Positions 32,170 to 42,807 of a stretch of 64,000 nt of DNA are shown one piece after another (position 1 is the stretch's first letter; every line of letters begins with the position of its first letter). The translations under genes and the position numbers were made by a program. Location: positions 36,136,090 to 36,200,089 of the forward strand of contig ML660201.1 in the NCBI GenBank assembly GCA_007570785.1, given 5' to 3'. The stretch is from Antilocapra americana. Lineage: Eukaryota > Chordata > Mammalia > Artiodactyla > Antilocapridae. Below the pieces are notes generated by a model. It was not told the DNA's origin and did not search any database. It saw nothing but the letters and a program-made list of their open reading frames with translations.

Positions 32170-32643
32170 ATATGCCAACAAAGGTCTGTCTAGTTAAAGC
32201 TATGGTTTTTCCAGTAGTCATGTTTGGATGTGAGAGTTGGACTATCAAGACAGCTGAGAGCTGAAGAACTGATGCTTTTGAACTGTGGTGTTGGAGAAGA
32301 CTCCTGAGAATCCCTTAGACTTCAAGGAGATCCAACCAGTCCATCCTACAGGATACCAGTCCTGAATATTCATTGGAAGGACTGATGCTGAAGCTGAAAC
32401 TCCAACCCTTTGGCCTCCTGATGCACAGAACTGACTCACTGGAAAAGACCTTGATGCTGGGAAAGACTGAAGGCAGGAGGAGAAGGAGATGACAGAGGAT
32501 GAGATGGTTGGATGGCATCACCGATGCAACGGACATGAGTTTCAGTAAACTCTGGGAGCTCATGATGGACAGAGATGCCTGGCGTACTGCAGTCCATGGG
32601 GTCACTAAGAGTCAGACATGACTGAACAACTAAACTGAACTGA
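32170..32643 (+). mobile_element. Bov-B LINE fragment, sense
   Basis: GCCAACAAAGGTCTGTCTAG, TGTGAGAGTTGGACTATCAA, GGTGTTGGAGAAGACTCCTG, CCTGAATATTCATTGGAAGG, GAGGATGAGATGGTTGGATG and a 3' end of GACTGAACAACTAAACTGAA. It is 5'-truncated and followed by a TA run. Confidence 0.94.
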
Positions 32644-32657
32644 GTATATATATATAT

Positions 32658-32854
32658 TATTGTTCAGATGCATCGACTCTTTGCAACCCTATGGATTGTG
32701 GCTTACAGGGCTCCTCTGTCCATGGGATTTCCCAGGCAAGAATACTGGAGTGGGCTGCCATTTCCTCCTCCAGGGGATCTTCTCAATCCTGGGATCAAAT
32801 CTACTTCTCCTGCTTGACAGGAGCATTCTTTACCACTGAGCCTTCAGGGAAGCC
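32658..32854 (-). mobile_element. BovA2-type SINE, antisense
   Basis: TTGTTCAGATGCATCGACTC, GATTTCCCAGGCAAGAATAC, CTCCAGGGGATCTTCTCAAT and ACCACTGAGCCTTCAGGGAA. Nearly full length. It is inserted exactly between two sense Bov-B fragments. Confidence 0.92.
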
Positions 32855-33220
32855 TTTGAACTGTGGTGTTGGAAAACACTCTTGAGAATCCCTTGAACTG
32901 CAAGGAGATCAAACTAGTCAATCCTAAAGGAAATCAACCCTGAATATTCATTAGAAGGACTGCTGCTGAAGCTGGAGCTCCAACACTTGGCCACCTGATG
33001 TGAAGAAGGGACACAGTGGAAAAGATTCTTATGCTGGGAAAAAATTGAAGGCCAAAGGAAAAGAAGGTGGCAGAGGATGAGATGGTTAGATGGCATGACC
33101 GACTGAATGGACATGAATTTGAGCATACTCCAGGAGACAGTGGAGGTCAGAGGAGTCTGGCATGCTATAGTCTATGGGGTCGCAAAAAGTCACACACAAT
33201 TTGTTGACTGAACAACAACA
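32855..33220 (+). mobile_element. Bov-B LINE fragment, sense
   Basis: TTTGAACTGTGGTGTTGGAA, CACTCTTGAGAATCCCTTG, CTGAATATTCATTAGAAGGA, GGATGAGATGGTTAGATGGC and the tail GAACAACAACAATGG. It covers the same part of Bov-B as the right half of the 32.2-32.6 kb copy, so it is a second insertion and not a continuation. Confidence 0.93.
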
Positions 33221-33349
33221 ATGGTGAATAAATATATCCTCGCTGCACAACATTAGGACAATACATAGGTCAAAACAAAGTATGTTGGCCACCCTTTGTC
33301 CCCTTCTACTCAACGTTCTTTCATGTTTCTGAAAGAACACAGCTCACTT

Positions 33350-33455
33350 ATAGGCAAGTGTTTACAAATACACACACAAATATATACACATAAATTTGCA
33401 TATGATTACAATACATACACAGATACACACAGAGAAACACATATACCTATATAGG
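33350..33455. repeat. CA-rich low-complexity tract
   Basis: Imperfect ACACAC and ATACAC words alternate, with interruptions. No single microsatellite unit is maintained. Confidence 0.75.
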
Positions 33456-33464
33456 CTGGTCTTT

Positions 33465-33695
33465 ACAACCCTTTTAAAAACACAAATAGGATTATACTCC
33501 ATATTGTACAAGTTACTTTTATCATCCAACAATAATTTTTCCAAGTCAGTATACACAGACTAACATCATTTCAAAGTGCCTAATATTCCACATTTTTGTT
33601 GTGTCATATTTTATTTAATCATTCCTCTATTGACCGATAGAGTAATTTTATTTTGTCAATGTAAAAACACAGCAATTCTCTACAAAAATCAATCA
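33465..33695 (-). mobile_element. Old L1 3' region, antisense
   Basis: TTTTCCAAGTCAGTATACAC, GTGCCTAATATTCCACATTT, TTTATTTAATCATTCCTCTA and TTGACCGATAGAGTAATTTT follow the antisense of an L1M 3' UTR where the consensus reads TATTCCATTGTATGGATGTA and CCCTATTGATGGACATTTAG. Confidence 0.6.
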
Positions 33696-33699
33696 TTGT

Positions 33700-35998
33700 C
33701 TAAGCAGTTTCATCTGAGGCTAAAAACAAACAAAACAAAATACTAATGTGGCTTTTGAGGAAGATGGTCCTGAAATCTAAAACTGCCAGGCACTAAGTAT
33801 CATCTATTAATTTCCTTTAAAAAAGCATATTTCCTAGCAAAAACCTGACATAAGCTAAAAAGCCAACAGAGCTGGTTAAATACTTTGAAGGGCATTTCAC
33901 AGGGAACTGGAGTCAACTACCAGAAACTGTGAGTGCGTGATTTTCTCTTAAGATGTGTAACCTATATATAACACAATCCTGGCCTCGATGAGTGATGATT
34001 AAAAGAAGGAAGCATCAACTCAACATTTCATGGACCTGAAGCGTGAAAACACACTGAGTGGCTTTAGGGTCCCAGCCTCTGCCTGGTTTTATTTGTGTTT
34101 GCTCAACCCACCTTCCACTGTTTTGCACACTTCCTCCACTTTGCATGTATCAAATGTCCAAGAGACAGAAAATAAAAGAAAGACAAGGTCCTGAAACAGC
34201 TGTTGTATGTACCATGTGACCCCATCAAACACAGGGACAATGAAGCAATTGCCTCTTGTCCTGGAGAGAATAAGTTGAAAAACACTACTCTGAAAAAAAC
34301 ACTAAGAAAAGAATTTCACTCTGCCCTTTCATGGGTTTCTGCCATCTCACTCTCTCTCCCTTCTCAGCTTTAGTGGCCTGGAAGGACCAAGGAACCTCTG
34401 CACTTACAAAAAGTGACACCAACCACCCAAACCACCACATGTGCATTCAAAGCCATCTGCTGCAAATAAGAGGTTGGTCAAGTGGTCACAACAAGCGAAC
34501 TCCACTGCCTGATTGGGACTAATGCCAGAACAAAGCCTGTCAAAGTTCTCCCTTATCACCTAACCCAGGGGAGGGTTTCCACAGTGCCCAGAGGGAGGAA
34601 ACAAGCAAGCAGAAGGCGTGTCCCTTCCCCGACTGATGTGGTGGAACACTATTTCTAACTCTACTAACCCCACTTCATAGCTGGAGAATTTTTGCAGAAC
34701 ACAAACTGATTTTCCCCAAAACTCTTCCAATAAAATAATTAAAAGCTGGTTAAATCCTCAAGTACTCTGATCAAATAATTCAGTGATGGAATAAGTACAC
34801 TCTACAAAGAGACAGACTTCTATTCTGTCATCACTGTGATTATTGCATTAGCTTGTTCTCCTTCATTTCTTGAGAAAATTATTCACTGTCAATAAACAGA
34901 AAGACTAGAATTTCTGATGTGACACAGAAATGCCCCCTGAGAGAAGTAGATACAATGCAAATCAATGCCTGTAATTCACATTTGCCGTTGACACTTCAGC
35001 TCTGGTGCCTAAATTTTCAAGGATGCTATGGTGTCAGCATCACATCACAAAGATCCAGTCTTCCCAGCTGGGCAGTCATCATCAGCTGCCCTAGAGGAAG
35101 CTGATTATCTATTTATTTGGGGGTGCTTTCCCAATGTCCCCTCCAAAGTGAATTTCATGTATGCCACAGACTATCAAAAACACACACGTAGTCTTACTAA
35201 AAATCCTTCTAGAGCTTTTATAAGATTCAGTAAACAAACTGTCACAATGTGTGTGTGTGTGTGTGTGCACACACGTGTGTCAATGTATACAGTTTCAATT
35301 CTTTATTACAGATGATCATAGAGGACAGTTATATGAATCATTCCCCCAAATAGGTAATTCCAATCATCAAATCACTTCTGGCTGGCATCAGCGATCTTTG
35401 TTACAGCAGCTCCAAATGTGAATTGCAAAACATTTTCCCTAGGCTAATGGTAAATACAATTTTCATTCCTAGAACATAAAACCTAGACTGATGGATTAGT
35501 ATAATAACGGGAGTCCTCAAACAGGACTCAGGATCTCAGGGCTGAGGAAGGTCTAATGCACCAACACGGGCTCCTTATCCCATGGCAGGGTCCATTCCCA
35601 AACCTCCTCAACCTTCGTCCTCTTGGTAAAGTGAAAGTTTACACCAAACACGTTAGGCTATTTTTCCTGATGCACTGAGAATCAAGGTAGGACAGCCCAT
35701 GAATTCTGCAGGCAAAAGTCAAGGTCAACCGATCCTATGATTTCTGCTATGGACAAGTGTCACACAAAACAACCTAGAAAAAGAAAGTTGGGGTATGGCA
35801 ATGTTGCCATTTACTAGGCAATGACCCAGAAAAAGGAAAAGGACACAGAATTTAAAGTAGCAGCTGACAAGGCCACTCACAAATGAATTCTGCAAACGTA
35901 AGAGTTACATCATTTGGTATGGAAAATGCTAGGGAGGGAGCACTGGACCTGGAGTTGCCCACATCCCTTTCAGGGAGTAGCCAGATTAGGTGGTACCA
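33700..35998. other. Unique non-coding DNA, 2.3 kb
   Basis: No interspersed repeat except a (TG)n run at 35249-35280. A small hAT-like end (TTGAAAAACACTACTCTG near 34273) might mark an eroded DNA transposon. The frames at 34331-34522, 34919-35104 and 35028-35315 carry nothing recognisable. Confidence 0.4.
35249..35280. repeat. (TG)n microsatellite
   Basis: Pure TG dinucleotides followed by GCACACACGTGTG, so the right edge forms a short palindrome. Confidence 0.9.
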
Positions 35999-36260
35999 AT
36001 GATGCTGAGGCTGAAGCTCCAATACTTTGGCCACCTGATGCGAAGAGCCGATCCATTGGAAAAGACCCTGATGCTGGGAAAGACTAAGGCAGGAAGAGAA
36101 AAGGACGAAAGAGGATGAGATGGTTGGATGGCATGACTGACTCAATGGACATGAGATTGAGCAAGCTCTGAGAGACAGTGAAGGATAGGGAAGACTGGCG
36201 TGCTGCAGTCCATGGGGTCTCAAAGAATCTGACACAACTGAGCTACTGAACAACAACAAA
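35999..36260 (+). mobile_element. Bov-B LINE 3' end, sense
   Basis: ATGATGCTGAGGCTGAAGCT, GGCCACCTGATGCGAAGAGC, GAAAAGACCCTGATGCTGGG, GAGGATGAGATGGTTGGATG and TGCAGTCCATGGGGTCTCAA, ending in an ACAACAACAAAT tail. Confidence 0.94.
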
Positions 36261-36825
36261 TCCACCAAAGGGCCCCAGGCCAGAGGAAAACACGAAGGGC
36301 CTTTCCCACTGCATGGCTAATCACTGACAAAGTTCAAGACCACTTTCATGGCTGGCAGCCTCTGAGTCACTGGAAAGGTGGGGGCAGCCAAGGAATCGAG
36401 GCCTCGGATGAGCTCATGCTTTACCTGCTCTGATTCCTCAAAGATCCTCAACTGGGATGACAAACTCCTGGATACAGAGTCTAGGTTGCCACTTGGGGAC
36501 CTGCTTCCTAGGTTGGTCAGGACACAGCCCTTTTGTGACCTGAGGTCAGGTAACTATTTTCCAGGGAAAGATTGGTCTAAATCCTGGTCTTTGCCTAATC
36601 CCCAGTAAATAATACAAATCTGGCTGAAAACATTGATTACTCTGGGGGTGTGAGGAGGATACTCTCTGGTGACAACATCCCCAACTGGCAATGATACCAC
36701 ACAGGGCCCTGTGGGGCTCTTGGGCACAAGGACTTTCTGTGTTCCCCATTTCTCTGATTACAGCAAACAGCCTTCTTTCAGCCTCCATGACCTTCGCTGG
36801 GTTCCAGTGGGCAGATTCAAGCAAT
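36261..36825. other. Unique or LTR-flanking DNA
   Basis: GC-richer than surroundings. A plus-strand frame at 36378-36608 and a minus-strand frame at 36546-36824 overlap and have no domain. It may include an internal part of the ERV whose LTR follows, but I see no retroviral protein motif. Confidence 0.35.
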
Positions 36826-37273
36826 TGTTAATTAGGGAAGGAAGGGGATGCAAGACAAGGGAGAAACAATTAAGACCAGCCTTGGAACAAGGTCCTGTTT
36901 ACCCATGAACGGATATACACAACAATATCTTTGAGCCGTTCTGCAGATACTAAAACTCCCTCTTGAAGAAAAAAGGTAATGATTAATGATGGTATGCTGC
37001 CCACAAGAATGCAGACCCTAAACCAGTAAGACCTGAAGGTTGATGATGTTGACTCTTGCTTACCTCTCATCACCAACCCATCAGAAGAATGGACATGAGC
37101 TAGTCACGCCCTCTTTAAACAGTTGCTATAACACTTTTCACTATTTTCCCCAAGTTAGGACACAACAGTTTTTAGGTCATTAGCCCACTGTGGACCCCTT
37201 TGCCTGGCAAAGAAATAAAGCTACCCGCTTCTACTTCCCCCAAAACTCTGTGTCTGAGATTTGATTTCACACA
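36826..37273 (+). mobile_element. Probable ERV solo LTR
   Basis: The 3' part has the architecture of a gammaretrovirus-like LTR: GCAAAGAAATAAAGCTACCC (polyadenylation signal near 37211), CTTCCCCCAAAACTCTGTGT and GTCTGAGATTTGATTTCACA before a CA end. A TG start near 36826 (TGTTAATTAGG) would give about 448 bp, a usual LTR length, but that boundary is a guess. No internal retroviral gene is visible. Confidence 0.55.
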
Positions 37274-37291
37274 AGTATACAGGGAAGCTGC

Positions 37292-37454
37292 GGGCATCCC
37301 TGGTGGTTAGATGGTAAAAAATCCACCTGCAACGCGGGAGACACAGGTTTGCTCCCTTGGTCAGGAAGATTCCCTGGAGAACAGAATGGATATCCACTCC
37401 AGTATCCTTGCCTGGAAAATCCCATCGACAGAGGAGCCTGGCAGGCTACAGTCC
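37292..37454 (+). mobile_element. BovA2-type SINE, left part
   Basis: GGGCATCCCTGGTGGTTAGA head, CAGGTTTGCTCCCTTGGTCA, CCACTCCAGTATCCTTGCCT and GGCAGGCTACAGTCC. It stops at CTACAGTCC where an antisense Bov-B begins; its missing tail is found at 38686-38735. Confidence 0.92.
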
Positions 37455-38685
37455 AGTTCAGTTCAATCCAGTCGCTCAGTCGTGTCTGATTCTTCGTGAC
37501 CCCAGGGACTGCAGCACACCAGGCCCCCCGTCCATCACCAACTTCTGGAGTTCATTCAGACTCATCTCTATGGAGTCAGTGATGCCATCCAACAACCTCA
37601 TCCTCTGTCGTTTCCTTCTCCTCCTTCTTTCACTCTTTCCCAGCATCAGGATCTTTTCCAATGAACTGGCTTGTCACATCAGGTGGTTAAAGTATTGAAG
37701 CTTCAACTACAGCTTCAGTTATTCCAATGACTATTCAGGACTGATCTCCTTTAGGATGGACTGGTTGGATCTTCTTGCAGTCCAAGGGACTCTCAAGAGT
37801 CTTCTCCAACACCACACTTCAAAAGCATCAATTCTTCAGCATTCATCTTTCTTTATAGTCCAACTCTCACATCCATACATGACTACTGGAAAAACCATAG
37901 CCTTGACGAGACAGATCTTTGTTGGCAAAGTAATGTCTCTGCTTTTTAATATGCTAAGTTGGTCATAATTTTCCTTTCAAGGAGTAAGTGTCTTTCAATT
38001 TCATGGCTGCACTCACCATCTGCAGTGATTTTGGAGCCCAAAAAGTAACGTCAGCCACTGTTTCCACTGTTTCCCCATCTATTTGCCATGAAGTCATGAA
38101 ACCAGATGCCATGATCTTAGTTTTCTGAATGTTGAGCTTTAAGCCAACTTTTTCACTCTCCTCTTCCACTTTCAGCAACAGGCTCTTTAGCTCTTCTTCA
38201 CTTTCTGCCATAAATGTGGTGTCATCTGCGTATCAGAGGTTATTGATATTTCTCCCAGCAATCTTGATTCCAGCTTGTGCTTCATCCAGCCCAGTGTTTC
38301 TCATGATGTACTCTGCATATAAGTTACATAAGCAGAGTGACAATATATAGCCTTGACATATTCCTTTTCCTATTTGGAACCAGTCGGTTGTTTCATGTCC
38401 AGTTCTAACTGTTGCTTCCTGACCTGCATACAGATTTCTCAAGAGGCAGGTCAGGTGGTCTGGTATTCCCATCTCTTTCAGAATTTACCACCGTTTATTG
38501 TGATCCACACAGTCAAAGGCTTTGGCATAGTCAATAAAGCAGAAAGAGATGCTTTTCTGAAACTCTCTTGCTTTTTCGATGATCCAGCGGACGTTGGCAA
38601 TTTGATCTCTGGTTCCTCTGTCTTGTCTAAAGCCAACTTGAACATCTGAAGTTCACGGTTCACATATTGCTGAAGCCTGGCTTGG
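37455..38685 (-). mobile_element. Bov-B LINE, 1.23 kb, antisense, nested in BovA2
   Basis: Runs from the reversed 3' end (AGTTCAGTTCAATCCAGTCG) through TTTAGGATGGACTGGTTGGA, CCATACATGACTACTGGAAA, AGTGATTTTGGAGCCCAAAA, TGATCCACACAGTCAAAGGC and GGTTCCTCTGTCTTGTCTAA to about 38685. It covers the C-terminal half of the reverse transcriptase and is 5'-truncated. Confidence 0.95.
37963..38472 (-). pseudogene. Bov-B reverse transcriptase fragment with a stop before YADD
   Basis: Minus-strand translation gives a segment with GHETTDWFQIGKGICQGYIL (finger/palm motif B, where RQGC is expected) and NLYAEYIMRNTGLDEAQAGI. It stops at TGA (38233-38235) just before the catalytic YADD encoded at 38221-38232. 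It then reads on with MAESEEELKSLLLKVEEESE. An Arg codon CGA mutated at its CpG explains the stop. The catalytic Asp pair is intact but the protein is not. Confidence 0.9.
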
Positions 38686-38735
38686 GGCCCATGGGGTCAC
38701 AAAAGAGTCGGACATGACTGAGCGACTAAGCACAC
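38686..38735 (+). mobile_element. BovA2-type SINE, right part
   Basis: CCATGGGGTCACAAAAGAGT, GGACATGACTGAGCGACTAA: the tail that completes the BovA2 begun at 37292. The order BovA2 head, Bov-B, BovA2 tail shows that Bov-B entered an existing SINE. Confidence 0.9.
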
Positions 38736-39409
38736 CCACAGATACAAAGAAGCTAAGGTTCTGGTATCAGCAATGCACAATCTCTGACAATCACCTCCAT
38801 GGGTCCTTGGTAGAGAAGCTGATGTCAGCCACAGCTCAGAAAGATCAGACCCCCTTACAAGAAGAGCCTTAGTAAGTATATCCCCAAACGATGTAATTAT
38901 CAAGGAGCTATACTTCAATCACTCCTGCTAAGAAGAAGATTGTAAAAGCCCCGTACCCAATCCCACTTCTGGAGGCTCACCTGAGCTTCCCACACCCCTA
39001 TCAACATAATGGCATGTGATTAAACTGTCTTATTCTGTTAGCCCTTGAGCAGACATGAAAACAAAAAAAGTCATAATCCTACCATAAAGCTGTCATAGTT
39101 TGAGAGCTATTTAACAAATTGATTTCCCAAAAAGCAGCAGGTATGGCTGCATAGTATACACCACCCCCGCAAATGTTTCTCTAAGTGAATGCAAATTGGC
39201 CTCTAAAGAATTTGTCTAATGTGTTAATAAAAAGATTTCCATGACCAATGAAGCTGTGAAGTCCTACTTAAGAAATAATTCACGCTTTCCTAACTTCTCA
39301 TTCTTTTTCATACTTTTGTATAAATAGGAAAGTTCACAATTTTATTTTCTTTTAATTACAGTCACTTTGGGAGAAGAAAGTAACATCAACCAGTAACTTC
39401 CAAAAGGAT
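38736..39409. other. Unique non-coding DNA
   Basis: No repeat or gene recognised. Confidence 0.4.
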
Positions 39410-39622
39410 CCCACACAGAGTACAGACTGTGGATGCCAATGGGGAGGGGGTTGGAAGAGGGATAACATGGGAGATTGGGATTAACAGATGTAAGCGTTTA
39501 CATATACAATGGAACACAGCAAGGTCCTACCGTATAGCACATAGGATGTATTCAAAATCCTATGATAAACCATAATGGAAAAGAGTATAAGAAGAATGTA
39601 TATGTGTGTGTATATATATATA
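39410..39622 (+). mobile_element. L1 LINE 3' UTR, left part
   Basis: AATGGGGAGGGGGTTGGAAG, GGGAGATTGGGATTAACAGA, AGGTCCTACCGTATAGCACA and ACCATAATGGAAAAGAGTAT belong to an artiodactyl L1 tail. It is interrupted by SINE fragments and ends at 39933-39983. Confidence 0.85.
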
Positions 39623-39627
39623 TATTT

Positions 39628-39692
39628 TGTTGTTGTAAGTCGTGTCTGATTCTGTGTGACCCCATGGACTGCAGCATGACAGGCTTCCCTGT
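39628..39692 (-). mobile_element. BovA/Bov-B tail fragment, antisense
   Basis: GTTGTTGTAAGTCGTGTCTG, ACCCCATGGACTGCAGCATG and CAGGCTTCCCTGT: a 65-bp end piece inserted next to a (TG)(TA) tract. Confidence 0.82.
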
Positions 39693-39709
39693 ATATATGT
39701 GTGTATGTA

Positions 39710-39931
39710 TGCTTTGCTGTGCTGTGCTTAGTTGCTCAGTTGTATCCGACTCTTTCCAACCCCATGGACTGTAGCCCACCAGGCTCCTCTGTCCATAGAG
39801 ACTGTCCAGGTAAGAATACTAGAGTGGGTTGTGATGCCCTGCTCCAGGGTATCTTCCCAACCTAAGAATTGAACTGAGGTCTCCTGCATTGCAAGAGGAT
39901 TCTTTACCAACTGAGCTCCAAGGGAAGCCCC
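39710..39931 (-). mobile_element. BovA2-type SINE, antisense
   Basis: GCTTAGTTGCTCAGTTGTAT, GACTGTAGCCCACCAGGCTC, GGTAAGAATACTAGAGTGGG, GAATTGAACTGAGGTCTCCT and GAGCTCCAAGGGAAGCCC. Nearly full length. Confidence 0.93.
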
Positions 39932-39932
39932 A

Positions 39933-39983
39933 TATATATGCATAAATCAACTACACTTTAATAAGAAACTTAAAAAAAAAAAA
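39933..39983 (+). mobile_element. L1 LINE 3' UTR, right part with A-tail
   Basis: GCATAAATCAACTACACTTT followed by AATAAGAAACTT and a poly(A) run. This is the end of the L1 begun at 39410. Confidence 0.8.
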
Positions 39984-40419
39984 AACCCAAAAGGGTCCCA
40001 AAGCCACATCTACTCAGGTCAGGGCAGGTTCCCTAATGTCCACCACAAAGTCCATTTATGGTCTTGAGAGACACATCAGATGATAGACACCCCCACCCAG
40101 CCCAGAAGAATTATTAACCATTGTTACTTTGAACAGAGCTAACATAGACAGCACATGACCCTCTACTGAAAATCAGGGTCTGTGAGCACCCTGGAAAATG
40201 GCTACATTCCAGTTTGAGGTGCTACTGAAGGCCTCCCAGAGCAAATTCCATACAAGCCAGATAAAAAGATTTTCAAGTGGAATTATTCCCAGTATTTCCT
40301 CCAAATTTGGTGAAACTCTCCAAGATGTTTTTCCTTCAACGGGAAATAAAGGGAGCGTTCCTTTTATGTGAACAACTTTATATGATTTCTTTTTAGTCCT
40401 GATGGTCAATACCTAATTC
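39984..40419. other. Unique non-coding DNA
   Basis: Nothing recognised. The minus-strand frame 40173-40409 has no domain. Confidence 0.4.
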
Positions 40420-40779
40420 ATTTGGGGTTAGTTTGGGCACATTTCTTAATTGAATTTTTGAATGGATCATACACATATACATATTTAAAAAGTCAAAGTC
40501 AAAATCGACAGTGGATACTTTCTTTTCTTCCCTCACCTCCTTCCAATACATCCCTCATGGCAACACAGACTACCAAGATGCTAGGGAAAAGTAACCTAAT
40601 CCAGGTACTGTTATGGACCTTGCCTCTCCCCTACACATACCAATTAACAAAGATATGCAGGGAAATAAAGATAGGGATATTTGGATAAACATATGTATCC
40701 ATTCATATAGAGCTTCTTAACTGATTTTAACAGCGACACATATGCCTTTATTTAGGTTACCATAATTTAATACAACGAG
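40420..40779 (-). mobile_element. Old L1 3' region, antisense, left part
   Basis: TGGATCATACACATATACAT and the sequence leading to TTTAGGTTACCATAATTTAA are consistent with an antisense L1M tail. The call rests mainly on the right part, which is clearer. Confidence 0.5.
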
Positions 40780-40975
40780 CTTCCCCAGTGGCTCATCGGT
40801 AAAGAATCCGTCTGCCAGTATAGGCGACATGCGTTCAGACTCTGGGTCAGGAAGATCTCCTGGAGAAGGAAATGGCAACCCATTTCAGTATCCTTACCTG
40901 GGAAATGCCATGGACAGAGGAGTCTCACGGCCTAGTCCATGGGTTCACAGAAGTCTGACATGACAGAATAAACAA
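40780..40975 (+). mobile_element. BovA2-type SINE
   Basis: GAGCTTCCCCAGTGGCTCAT head, GCGTTCAGACTCTGGGTCAG, GAAATGGCAACCCATTTCAG, GGTTCACAGAAGTCTGACAT and an AACAACAACAAT tail. It splits an old antisense L1. Confidence 0.92.
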
Positions 40976-41275
40976 CAACAATTTATTAAAACAGCCCCTA
41001 GTAATGGGCTATCAGGTTATTTCTAAAGCTCTTTAAGTCCAAAGACTGCTACAATGAATAACCCTGAAATCAGTCATTTTGCACTTGTGGAAGATCACAT
41101 GCAAGAAAAGCACCTGGGGGCAGAGTTGCTGGATAAAAGGTCATGTGTGTGTATAATGATGATGAATACAGCCTAATGCTTTCATAGAAAGCATACCAAT
41201 CTCAAATCCCTGCTAGTGACATCTCAGGTTACCCAAGTCCCCACAGTCTCACCAACTATTCACAGCAGACAGAAG
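40976..41275 (-). mobile_element. Old L1 3' region, antisense, right part
   Basis: ACTGCTACAATGAATAACCC, AATCAGTCATTTTGCACTTG, GCAGAGTTGCTGGATAAAAG and CCCACAGTCTCACCAACTAT follow the antisense of an L1ME/L1MC tail (AGTGGAATTGCTGGGTCAAA, CCCACAGCCTCGCCAACA). Confidence 0.65.
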
Positions 41276-41404
41276 TCAATCTGAAAAAGCTATGCATGCA
41301 AGCACAGAGCACAGGTTCAGAGGGCTAGTGTGGACCAAAACTTCCTTCCACTAACTCCCAATCCCATCTGCTTCAAGATAGCAGAGCAATGCAGATCACA
41401 GTAC

Positions 41405-41600
41405 TCACGGCAGAAAGAGCTGAAGTCCCATCTCTGCCACTCCTAAGCTGAGTGACCCTGGAGAGTCTGAATATCTAAGTTCTCTAAACTCGGTTTCCTC
41501 CTCCATAAAATGCAGGTATCCTTCTACTAAACAACTACAAGCTGGTCCCTCCCCATGCTGGAATGCAGGGAGGATTAAACGAGGCAACCACAAAGCATGG
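41405..41600 (+). repeat. MIR SINE
   Basis: CCATCTCTGCCACTCCTAAG, CTGAGTGACCCTGGAGAGTC, CTCGGTTTCCTCCTCCATAA and GCAGGGAGGATTAAACGAGG cover most of MIR with good order. Confidence 0.8.
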
Positions 41601-42807
41601 CCCCATGAAGCTCAGCCAGAGTTCCCAATGGCTGCGTCCCCACTCACAGTCTAACAACAGATAAGTAATCCTTCCAAGCCCAAAAAACACTGTGCGTGAC
41701 AGTAAGACATCTGACCCCGTTCTATGCCCAGTTACCCAGCTCACCCTGTGCCCGTAAGGTGTACCAGCAACCAGTTAAGACAGGCACAGGGCCACACTCT
41801 GGTAGGAGAGATAATGTGTACACAAGTTTTATTACAGTTGATGATAAAAGGCTATGAAGGAGATAAACAAGATGGAAACTAAGACAGAACAGAGACTCCA
41901 GTATAGATAGTAGAGTGGCTACAGTTAAGGGGAAGGATTGGGAGGGAGTGCTGGCCCCTTGGAAACCCTGTCAAGGAAAAACTTGCTACTCGGCTGCATG
42001 ATGCCTTCAAGACCCAAGCAACTTTGGGGCCAAGACGATGCTCTTTCTCAAGCAGCCTCAGCAAAGGGCTGCAAAGGGTGGGGGTACTGGGGCTTTGTCA
42101 CTTCTGCCCAAAGCCTTACTCATATAATAAACTATGAGCCAGTTTTTCTCCAGAGTTTCTCATGGGGTAGCCTGGCACTGTGTCAGGTCTGCAGTGAGTT
42201 CTGAGGCTCTCCCTATTCAATCTTGCCTCCTGTCCCTTTATCTGTTGCAAACTAACTTCCCCTCTCCTTGCACCAGTAACTCAGCATCTACAACCCTGAA
42301 CTGATGTGAATAGGGTACCCTGCTGGGTTCATCAAGGGCACCCTCTCCATCTACACCAAACCCTCCTCATCTTCTTCATCAGACCTTCCTTTCTAACCGA
42401 GCAAAACGCCCTCCACAATAGGGCTCTCAGTCTCAGCCTTCTTCATGAGCACTCCTGCTTATACATGTCAGCTTCCCAATCTTGCCCACTTTCTGCATCC
42501 ACCAATAATGCCAAATTCTCAGTTAATAAGTGCAGGCCCTCTGCCCAACTCATCACAGGCACTGGCCCAAGTAATATCAAAATCACCTTATGAGGCAGTT
42601 AGGTACTCTTGCGTTCCAGAGAGAGAATAAGAGAGGGAGTGCAAACAGAATGAGACAAAAAGAGAGAGAGAGAGAGAATCACCTCCGGAAGACTAGACTT
42701 AAGTTAAATAATGTGTCTAAGTTACCAACTCACGACTCTGGTAACATAGATCATGACCATCTTCACTGTCTTCTACAGAGTCTTTAAAAACTTGGTACCC
42801 AAACCCT
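41601..42807. other. Unique non-coding DNA, 1.2 kb
   Basis: No interspersed repeat recognised except a short (GA)n at 42659-42677. Several short frames overlap between 41879 and 42787; none shows a domain. Confidence 0.4.

Noticed and set aside
36378..36908. Overlapping frames upstream of the 37-kb LTR as retroviral protein remnants
   Set aside because: I see no zinc-knuckle, protease, polymerase or envelope motif. The frames are short and occur on both strands.
37963..38211. Reverse-transcriptase-like open frames as possible host genes
   Set aside because: They are parts of Bov-B with stops and frameshifts, inside elements with a recognisable Bov-B 3' end. No intact enzyme is encoded.
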